Of a DNA stretch of 64,000 nucleotides, positions 54,592-64,000 are shown one piece after another. Source of the DNA: Ischnura elegans (Eukaryota; Arthropoda; Insecta; Odonata; Coenagrionidae); contig NC_060251.1 in NCBI RefSeq assembly GCF_921293095.1, positions 40,777,644-40,841,643 of the forward strand, given 5' to 3'. Made by a program: the position numbers and the translations under genes. A model generated the notes under the pieces. The model searched no databases and was not told the DNA's origin. It saw only the letters and a list, made by a program, of their open reading frames with translations. How positions within the stretch are numbered: the first letter of the stretch is position 1; each line of letters begins with the position of its first letter.

Positions 54592-57500
54592 TCATGATTC
54601 ATCTGAATTAATTGGAGCTAGGAGCAATAGGTCATTGCTTTCTTGATCATTTAGTCCAAGATTCATTTCTTCGTTTCCAGAGAGTGTGTTTGTATCTCCG
54701 TCTCTGTCCGTATAATCTGATGGTGGTACATGCAGGGTTAGGAAATCAAAATTTGATCCTTCAGTTCCCACCAAACCCACAAGATCCCCGTATCCACTTG
54801 CGGAACCTTCAATTTCTTCCAGCATGCTGCAGTCAAAGTAGTTTGATAAGGATTGGGGGAATGCGATGGCATGAGTTGTCAGCTCCTCTGAACAGGAAGA
54901 TGGGAAGTAGTAGGAAGCAGCAGGGTTGGAGGATAATGGAGGTGAGGATAAGCCATAAGGAGAGGATGGGTCGCTCCAACTGGGTGCTTCAGGGCTCTGC
55001 AAGGGTGGAAAATTGTCAGACACAAGGCGGTAAAATGATATTTCGATGCCCAACTAAACATAATAAATGATAGCAATTAAAGGTCACAAATGTGGTGAAA
55101 ATATATCAAACTAAATTGGTAACCCTTTCCCGCCGAATGCCACATATATGCGGAGAGGATTTTCTTCGGAAAAGAACGAAAGCCGGATGTGTGCGGCATC
55201 AATTTTCTGATGCAAACGAATGAAAGCTGCATATACCCAGTATGGGGTGGAGGAAAGTGATCGCCGTGGGCACAATAGACCCAGCTACGTGGCCGCCCCT
55301 TGAGACCCAGCTTAGCGAGACCTCAGGCCCTTCCTTGGCCACTCAGATTGACCCTTCCCCATCCCCCCCACAATGTCATCTAATGCTATTTGGAGTGTTT
55401 TGTTTTCCAAAAAGAGCATTTGTTGCTTACCTTATAAATCTAAAGTTAGAAATGAATTCTTTTTTTGCTTATCTCATGGAAATTCCAAATGGGGTTATGG
55501 TGTTAATATCAATGGAGTCCATTTCAGTTCCAAATCAGTCGATATGGAATAGAAATATACTAAATCCATCATTAATATGAACGTTAGAAGTTTGTTTGGA
55601 ATTTCTTCACGCTCAGAAAAATAGGGAATTCATTTTATGTAGTCAAAAATGGATGGGAAAAATTAATATTTGTTTATATAAAGCATGGCTATTTCCCTAA
55701 GTTGACTGTGGACTCATGCTGTGAAGGAGTCTATTAATCCCTCTAGGGTCTAGGACAGCGGCCAAGGGAAGGGATTGGTGTCCCTCTGAGTTGGGTCCTT
55801 GCTTTAGTATGGGTGCAAAATTCTGTATACCATCGATGCGAGAGAGCTTTGTACAGGGGAGTGCAAAAAATTTTCAAGGAACTCATAACACAGAAGAAAT
55901 TCCCTCCATGAGGCTCCGGTGCAAAAGGGTGTATGAAAAAAGTCACTGACAAATTGCCACAAACTGTTGGATCTCACTACTAGGTTTCATGCATTTGGTA
56001 TTATCTTCCGGTGACTTCATCTCAAGATATTTTGTTTAAATATCTTGGAAGGGAAGTAAGTGCAGGCTGAGGAGCTATACTTGCTTCCCTTCCTAGGTAT
56101 TTAAATGAATTGTTTTGAAATGAAGTCACCTAAAAATGATAATAAATTTAATGTTTGGAAGGAAATTTCTTAGCTTTTCTACAAAAAACACACACTTTAT
56201 TGCCGACTAGTTTCGGTTACACTGTACCATTTTCAAGACTAGTGTCACTAGTCTTGAAATAACTAGTCGGCAATAAAGTGTGTGTTTTTTGTAGAAAAGC
56301 TAAGAAATTTCCTTCCAAACATTAAATATGGAATTCTACAAAGTAAAGGCCTCAACAATTCAGTGCGATAATAAATTTATTGACACCGGTAATGAGATAT
56401 GTAGTAAGCTATTTGTGGAAAATTGCCAGTAACTTTTATTTTATTGATATGTTAGAATTTCATGAGAGTGAGTCTAAAATTACTCTCTATAATCAAACTA
56501 AAGATAAATCATAAGTAACAAGTGAGGAAATGAAATATTTTAAGAAGTAAAAGAAAGCTGAATCTGGTTATCTATCTTCTTTTATAAGGAAATGACTATG
56601 GAGTTGCCCGTGGCACACCTTTATTCTGCCACCTGCGCATGCTCTTCATGAAAATCCTACAGAGGAATATATTCACTGTCCAAATTTCTGAAAACTAAGA
56701 TCGCAATGCATAGAGCTAATCATATGTGAAAATAAAAAGGATTTTAGTGTGCTTATTAATGGGCTGTTGGAGAAACTTAGTGGAGAAATGGTTGAGGTAT
56801 TAGCCATCGATGGAAGATATCATACAGCCATTTTTAAGGATGACTTTCCCTTGAATTTAAGGGCTGGATCTAGATGCTAGATGAAATGTGGGACATAGGC
56901 ATGTTTTAGATCCAGGGAAAGGAGTTTGGGTCTTTATCCCTCTCTTTTTTCAGTTTAAAATTTCTATAAGTCTGCTATGTAAATATTTAACTTCAATTTT
57001 AGTCTAGCTCTAAACACTGTCTACCACTAAAATGTGTCAGTACTGCATGTTAAGGTTAATCTAAAAACATTTCAAATCAAAGGCTCTTGGGTGTTGTTGG
57101 AGGTGATGATTATTATATAGCTGGTAATTGGAGAGCATTCATGTGCGTTTATCATATAGCAGTTGTGAGTATGAATGGGTTCATTAAAGAAATATTCTTA
57201 CTTGGGAAAAAATGTGAAAACACTTGTTTTCAAAAGTGGGATACATTTGTTTATTCAAAATTTGGGTCCTTAAGGATTGATACATTTGAACACTGGGCCA
57301 TTTGTACATCTGGTGTTATGGTTTTGTGGAAGCATTATACATTCATTCACTTAAACTTTTACAACATACTTATGGCTTATTTTAAAACAATATTCTTTTA
57401 TAATAATTTCACAACACATTTTAAATTTTATAACATCTTTGTTATAGTTGTATGTCTTTTATATTCAAAGGTGTAATTTGTCTCTCAACCAGTTTCAGTA

Positions 57501-60500
57501 ATATATGATTACCTTAAAATATCCTTTGATAAAGAATAACGAAGAAAATTGAGCTGGCAATGATAGTTTCAATAATTTCACTTTATATTTCTGTAACTCA
57601 TTTTCAGCATTTCTCTTTGTTGTATAGTATTCATAAATATAATTTGATGAAGACAATATTGTAGATAAAGACTTTTCAGTAGTATATTATAAATAACGTC
57701 CATTTGCACTAAAGAAGTTTTCTCAATTTTGCTTAAACTTCTTTACATGCTTAAAAATCAGTCTTAAAACACTGACTATGGCATAGTAGTTCATAAATTT
57801 TTGACTAATTCAAGTTTATGAGCTACCTCGAATGGCTAGAGACCATTGTGGGATCAATGCTTTGAACTATGCAATTTTTTTACCAGTTGGCTTGGTCAAG
57901 TTGTCCAATTTCCTCTAATGACTTGAATCATAAAATCTCTTATGTTGTGGTTAAACTTAATTGCTATTTATGCCACCTAACTAATGTTAAATTTTCATAA
58001 GTATATAACAATATTAGATATATTTTTAAACATGTAAGCTTTAAATTTACATGGAAAGCATTGAAGAGTTTTGAACTGAAGTTTTGAGAGGACGGTTGAG
58101 AAGTAAAAGTAAGTTACTCAATTAAAAAAATCTTTGGATTTCCTCAGAGTGGGATCTGGGCTGCACTTTAAAATCTGAGAATGTCATAAATGAAGCATTT
58201 TTTTATGTTTAAGGCACTCCTTTAGGATACCTTTCTTTGGCACATGGACTCATCACAAATCCTGTCTTTCAGAATTTCTTCACTAGGTTTGCATTCAGAA
58301 ATAAATATGGCAAGTTTTTTTTATCATCATAATCCAATTTCACTATGCATTACAATTAACACGACCAACAAACATTTATATTGACTGCAATGAACTTCAA
58401 ATTAATATAAGTAAATGAACATCTAACTATCTTTGCATTAGGCATGTAGGAATGTTTTGTATGTTTTGATTTGTTTGGTCCCCAAAAATAGCCATTCTCC
58501 TAACTTTTTTTCTTAAAAACAGAATATGGATATGCTGATTTGGCTGATAACATATAATATTTTTTGGCTATTCACAAGCAAATCTTATATTTCCCTTATG
58601 AAAGGCACAGTATATCAATTTCTCAAACCATGATCTTGGTCATGGATTAACCAATCCATAAGGATTCTATCTAATCGCAACATTTCAAATTTCAATTAGT
58701 TTTTCACAATGAGTATGTATACAAAATAGAACTCAAGACCATAAGGTTGGTCCAGGGTATTTTTGATGCATAATTTTCACATTTGGCTATTTTAGGCCAA
58801 CTTTAGTGTTAATGTACCCATGACTAGAATACAACCGCAGCTAATTACTGCTTAATGATAATAGTTATTCCCCATCCTGGCATTTCGGTAACATTCATAT
58901 GTGTGCATGGAAGACTAAATAATCCAAATAAAGAGAGAGATCATCATCAAATAGGCTTTTGGGTGCATACAGTCTTCACTTTTGATGGGTTGATTATGTT
59001 TATTTAGTTCTACACCCAGAATTGACCTTTTATTTTTTGGAAAATGATTAAGTATTTCATTTTAAGGTCGACATTTATATTGGATTTATTAATAGTGCTA
59101 GGGTTTCCACATGTGTGCAGATAAAAAAAAGTCATCAATGTATTAATGTTTCTATCATACGCTAATTGTTACTTGATTACATTTACGACATCCTGAAATG
59201 CAAAGTTCACCTGATGAGTTCAGTCATCTGTTAAAGAAGCTAATAGATATCAATTAAAACCTGGACTTCAATAGAGTGACTCATGGGATATGCAGTTATG
59301 CATTCCTGAGAAAATTGCCCCTTAAGGGAAGAATATAAAAATTTCAATCTTGTATTGAATATAACTTAAATAATTATTTATAGTTGGTAATAAAGTACTC
59401 CATATTTTTGTATATGTATATACTGGTATCCAACATGCCCAAAAACTTATTTTAGGCATAATCATGTCTAAGATATGCAATATGATCTCACAGATTGCTT
59501 CACTATTTAAAATTATTTGGTGTCTTTTTAGGGATAATTTCTTTAGTCTTCTAGTATAAATAGATCTTCATTGGAATGAAAAATGTGTGAATCAGGAGTT
59601 AAGGAGACAAAATAGTAATGGGCTGCATTAGATTCCTTAAATTTAGGAATCAACCCATCAGTAGTTGAGACTATCATAAAGCAGGCTTTTACCTGCCTAT
59701 GAATCTTACACATGTGTAAGAAATGCACCAATGTATGCCCTCTGTGTTTTCATCTTCTTTAAATGGAATCTCTCTTTACTGAGAAAATAATCAAAATTAA
59801 ATGTATAATCTATTAATATAAATCACTGGAGTTGTTCATGTATTCCAGAACATTCACGTATGCCATATCAACCCGAAAATAAAAGCATAAAAAACACGAC
59901 TCAAGTAAATAAGTAACCCGTTCAAAAAAAATTCTGTCAACAAAAACACCACACAAGAAAACTGGATAAAAAATTATGCTAGCAGCTATCTATTCGCTCA
60001 ATGCCTGATGGGTAAGTCACGTTGACTTTCCCAGTTGGGACGGAGTTGCTGTTGATGCTGGTAGTTGCAGTGCATTGCACTTATTGTGCCGTAGGGGAGT
60101 CTTTGCTGGATAGCATTGATTGGTTGCGACTGGTTGTCCACTGCACTTTGATGGTGAATGGGTAGATGGTGATAATGGGACGATGAATTGGACATTGGGG
60201 AAGGTAATGGGGTATTATGGACCTGGGCTGGTAGTGCCAATGAAACCCTCACCTGATTCAGAAAGCCCTCATTGGCAAAACGCCCAATCTCTGTGGAGCC
60301 AAATGCTTGCTGAAATGCTGGCAAAGGTAAGGAATCTGGATTCCTTTCACCCAACTCTTCAGCATTGGAAGTGGTGTCGTTGCCTGCTGAGGATGTCAAT
60401 TCTGATGGTGAAGCATGAGACATCTCTAACTCACTTGGGTTTTCCTTGATATCTTCAACCTGAAAGTACAGTTTTTGATAAGAATTGAACACTGTTGCTA

Positions 60501-63500
60501 GTGGTGTTCAGAGGAAAGTTCATTCTCTCTTATTCAGGGTCTCAACCCAAAGGTTGGTTTGGATAGATGAACGTAGAGCTTGTCCAAGACTAGGCTATGG
60601 GCATTAGAATAACCCAAATTCAGGACATTGCTAAACCCCCATTCCGGCTACTGTCAGTTCATTTCCTCAGGTCACCTAAATGATTTCAGTTACCTGTATT
60701 TCAATAGGTTTCAATAGACCCATAGAATGTACAGTAGACCCCTGCTTCAACCTTCTGTCAGGCACACTATTTGAACTCCCGAGTTCAGGCGCAATGTGCC
60801 TTATAGGCACAGATACGAAAAGAAAAAATTAAGTCAAAGCATGTCTCAGAGCTGCAACTTTGAACGTGCACTATTATCAGAGTAGTCTAACACTTAAACG
60901 ATGTCTTACATGTGGTACATACACCCCTTTTATCCCCTTCATACGGCTCCAAACCGATCCAGCTAGGTGTGATTTAACGTGCTCTGTAGGTAATTATGTT
61001 TCACTAAATGTATTCAAGCATCAAGTAGTAAACATCGTAGAAGCATCAAGTGAAAATGCCTAAAAAAATATTCTGCCTATCAAAAATATATACCTTTAAA
61101 ATTATGATGAGTTTGGGCACAGTGAGCTTCTCTGATCCAAACTTAAACAACTTTCCGTGGGGACAGCCGAAGTCAAACTAAGCGAGAATGCTGCATAGAG
61201 CGTTTCAAAACAAACAGCTACTATGAGCGTCAAGGGTCTATGCCGCCTAATAGGGTGAAGAAATGAAAAAGCATTCACACACTGCCTGTGAGATCCCTTG
61301 TTCCCCGAGGGAGGGTTAAGATATTAATCTCTTCCAAAGGACAGAACTTGAAGTGAATTTCATCGTATATGTATTTAATTGGCATAATTCCCTGATGAGG
61401 AATCAATGAAAAGTGCGGTAGGGCATGTTGATGTTGTTATGTTAAAAAAACTTCATTAGCAAATAAGGCATAGAGTTATATAAATGATGTCATATTATGG
61501 GAGTGGAAACCAGCAAAATTTGAAATTTCAAAACCTGCACTCAAAATCAGCTGAGATTGTATGCTGAATCCATCGTAAGTTGAACCCATCATAATGCAGA
61601 GGTCCACTTTAAATGAAAAGAGTGGCAGGCCTTCCTAAATTAAGGCCCCTGACAATAAAGTCTTTATTTGCCGCTGATTTCAATCAAAGGTTGTTGTATT
61701 CATTAAAGGATTTATGTCAATATGATTCAATCCTACTTGGATATCCAAGTCCTTGAAGAAGAGGATTGCTCCAGAATACCCACTTCAATCACTTTGAAAA
61801 TTTTTGACAATGAAAAAATGTTGTTCCCGATACCCTTTGAGATAAGGGGAGTTATTTGACAACTTCAAAAGTAGATGACTATATTCGGACAGCTGTTTGA
61901 TCTTCAAATGAATCTTTCGATGAGTCATTCATTGCTTATGGCACAATGAAAACATACAGATCCTGTATAAGAGTTACTCCGGGTCAGAGGACGTTCACTT
62001 GTCGAACTTCCAATCAATTTCCATACTTCGTTTTGTGTGTGATGTCACCCAGTGGCGTAACTAGGAATATGCTTTGAGGGAGGATAGGAAAGAGTGAGCT
62101 CCCGCCCCTCCCTCCCTCCTGTTTGGGAAAATTTTGGAAAAGTGACATGCCTGCAAATTACATGTTACATAATTTGGGTTTCATTAAAAGGTTATGCTAG
62201 AATTTACTATATTTCGAAACTAGACAGTAGTTTTGAATATTATTTTTATTTCTCTGAGGCTTTGGGGGGTGATTTATCCCCCACAGACCCCCTTAGGTTA
62301 CGCCACTGATGTCACCCAAATTTGAGGCCAGATTCGAAGATACAGAGTAATCCCCTTAGTCCTATACCCTCTATGTTGTGACAAACAAATCCAGTCCAAA
62401 TGAGAATTGATACGACTGCGTCTATAAATGAGAGTGGTGACATGGAAAATGTGGTGCAAAGAAGATCATGATTACATGAATTGATGTGCACCAATATCCA
62501 CTTTGATTTTAAATGAGTTATGTATGTATTTGCTTTTCATTTGGACTAGGGTGAAATTCACGAATTTTAGATATCTTCCAGCCGTGAAAACTTTTGTATT
62601 TCAGGCGGAAATTGAAAAATAGTAAGGAATCAAAATACTGTGTACTTGCCTCCTCTTTGGTCTGCGTTATAAATTTAGCTTCAGGAGCAGAAGGTGGACA
62701 AATTAAGTACTGCTGTACTTGTGAAGGTGCCTCCAATCTGCTGTCATCATTGGGAGAAACTGAAATGAATTAGGTAAACATATTTTTGTATTTTTCAAAT
62801 TATTTATACACATGTACTTTAGGAGATTGCACTGTTAGTACTGAACAACTCAAAACAAACCCCTTTGAATAATTTGTGTGAAAATGTTTGGTATTTACAG
62901 ATGACATCCAATAATGTTGATAAGAAGAATGAGGGTACACAGAATGTTATTCAATTCGTAGATTTTGCTCATTCTTTTTCAAGCTGCATGAGCAAACCGT
63001 AGTGCTATTTTCACCTATCTAATGTAGGATAAGTTCAATTACATATGACTTAATTTTCTAATTAATGAAAAATTATCATGGTGAATTTATACTTTTTATC
63101 AATGAATAATTTTTTCATAATTCACAGGTTATATATGGAATCAATTTTTGGTGTTAGTGACATTAATATTCAATTGTCAATCAAAATTTTTCCTATGCTT
63201 AGATGAGGATTGTTATAAGAAGCCTATTTAACATTCTTATTATCAACTGCAATTTCTAGGAAATATAGAATAGAAAGTGCAACTTTTTTTCTTGCCAGTT
63301 GAAGTATAACCAGAAAAGTATATTTTGGACTTATCATACAAGTGACAATTCACAAGTTTCTTAGCTTCAGTTAAAATTGCAATTTTTACATAAGTTATAT
63401 TAGTGTGTAAGTTATAATGTATATATTGTTTTTAACTTATGCGAGAACTTGTGTAAGTTGATTTTGACTATGCTACATTGATTGAAAATGATTTAAAGTT

Positions 63501-63913
63501 CGTGGTAATTTTTTGCTATTTGCTTACAGCATTTTACTTTTGTACCTTACACAAGCCATGAAAATATTTTCAATTTACAAATCAATTTTCTTGTAGTAGA
63601 TAAGTTGTTTGTGTAAAATCAGCTTAATACAAGTGAGTCTCAGATTTTTCTCCGGAGATTATCTTCAATATAAATTTACACAAATATTTTGAGGAATTTG
63701 TAAAGGATAATTAAGCTTACCTTGAAGAGGGTTAGATGACTCAGGTCCAATTAAACATTGCATTGGAAATAATTGGTGTTCATCAGGCATTTTCAAGTCA
63801 TGGTTATCATTTTGCATATGATGATGCGATGATTGTGGAAAAGACTGATGCTCGTGGTGCTGATTCCAGTGATTGACTAAAGATCCTCCATTTATCACTT
63901 TGACTTCATTGGC
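54592..63913 (-). CDS. Unidentified regulator-like protein, C-terminal exons (5' partial)
   Basis: I do not recognise the family. Exons on the - strand: 63913-63721 (acceptor CTCAAAAG weak, donor AAG|GTAAGC), 62759-62650, 60459-59998, and 54996-54592. The first three join in phase (1, then 0) to read NPLQ-VSPNDD and TKEE-VEDIKEN. The intron after 62650 would have a GC donor (GAG|GCAAGT). The 60459 exon runs to its own stop (ending LPIRH); the 54996 exon (acceptor CCCTTGCAG) is a separate possible end, so they may be alternative C-termini. Composition is Ser/Pro/His/Gln-rich, with an acidic, leucine-rich end (SNDLLLLAPINSDES) like an activation domain. No DNA-binding domain is in the window; it should lie beyond 64000. 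The 54996 exon could also belong to another gene. Confidence 0.55.
55009..59997 (-). other. Large intron or intergenic stretch
   Basis: Contains the palindrome at 56146-56327. Frames such as 57087-57476 (129 codons) are rich in Phe/Tyr/Ile from AT-rich DNA and carry no domain. Around 55130-55210 a GC-richer block (CCCTTTCCCGCCGAATG) looks like a worn repeat. Nothing else seen. Confidence 0.4.
56146..56327. repeat. 182-bp palindrome, Penelope-type
   Basis: ATTTAATGTTTGGAAGGAAA at the left is the exact complement of the right end, and the arms (about 80 bases) pair almost perfectly through AACACACACTTTATTGCC. The - strand of the left arm reads CUUGAAAAUG, 12 bases, then CCGAAACUAGUCGG. The same plan (CUUGACAAUG, then CCGAAACCAUGGUCGG) stands at the 3' end of the Penelope element at 16320, so this is a hairpin relative. 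The core is not a canonical hammerhead. Confidence 0.75.
60460..62649 (-). other. Intron of the - strand gene
   Basis: Contains the hAT MITE at 62050-62308. The rest (60490-62040) is unremarkable; a 67-codon frame at 60860 looks like chance. Confidence 0.4.
62050..62308. mobile_element. 259-bp hAT-type MITE with 8-bp target duplication
   Basis: Ends CAGTGGCGTAACTAGG and CTTAGGTTACGCCACTG are inverted repeats. The 8-base duplication ATGTCACC stands at 62042-62049 and 62309-62316. G/C runs lie near both ends. Non-coding. Confidence 0.87.
62760..63720 (-). other. Intron of the - strand gene
   Basis: GT donor at 63720-63719, acceptor CATTTCAG at 62760. AT-rich; no frames or repeats seen. Confidence 0.5.
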
Positions 63914-64000
63914 CTTTTGAGAAAAATATTTAGTGTTAGTGCCTTCAAAAAAAGTATCCCCAAAACATGTGCAGAGTGACATAAGCATGTTGTAAAGACT

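Noticed and set aside
57087-57476. 129-codon + frame
   Set aside because: Low-complexity Phe/Tyr/Ile composition from AT-rich DNA, no splice context or family signal.
1-64000. CRISPR array or bacterial operon
   Set aside because: No regularly spaced direct repeats; spliced genes and transposons show a eukaryotic genome.

Overview
The window looks like nuclear DNA of an arthropod, most likely an insect. It is AT-rich, has spliced genes with kilobase introns and standard GT-AG junctions, and is packed with transposons. I modelled three host genes on the + strand and the C-terminal part of a fourth on the - strand. Exon joins were worked out by hand from splice sites, reading phase and remembered family sequences.

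Layout: (1) 284-5608 (+) is the 3' half of DONSON (humpty dumpty), a replication-licensing/fork protein; its 5' exons lie left of the window. (2) 8970-26490 (+) is a complete two-RRM SR protein of the SRSF11/Srp54 type with an RS tail of about 740 residues in one 2.2 kb exon. The intron before that exon holds a decayed hAT transposon split by a Penelope-like element (PLE), then a LINE with two open frames, then a TA-flanked MITE. (3) 28809-31710 (-) is a complete-looking pogo/Tigger-type DNA transposon between genes. (4) 33387-51433 (+) is complete CRYZL1 in eight exons (371 aa). Its introns carry SINEs, hAT and Harbinger-type non-autonomous elements, two copies of an unclassified 667-bp repeat, and a whole-looking young Ty1/copia element (45150-49560) whose two 194-bp LTRs look identical. 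(5) 54592-63913 (-) holds C-terminal exons of a protein I do not recognise, rich in Ser/Pro/His/Gln and acidic at one possible end, like a transcription-factor activation region.

The most unusual signal is a scattered set of PLE-type hairpin repeats. One (10437-10606) encodes on the - strand what reads as a complete minimal type I hammerhead ribozyme: a 7-bp stem I, CUGAUGA, a short stem II, GAAA and a self-complementary stem III ending in GUC. Relatives with the same plan sit at 1-190 and 51920-52168, and more diverged ones at 16330-16430 and 56146-56327. DONSON and CRYZL1 are also close neighbours in the human genome (21q22), so this may be an old linkage preserved around an SR-protein gene.

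The host genes do not form one pathway: DONSON acts in DNA replication, the SR protein in pre-mRNA splicing, CRYZL1 is an MDR-family oxidoreductase of unclear substrate, and the - strand gene is probably a nuclear regulator.
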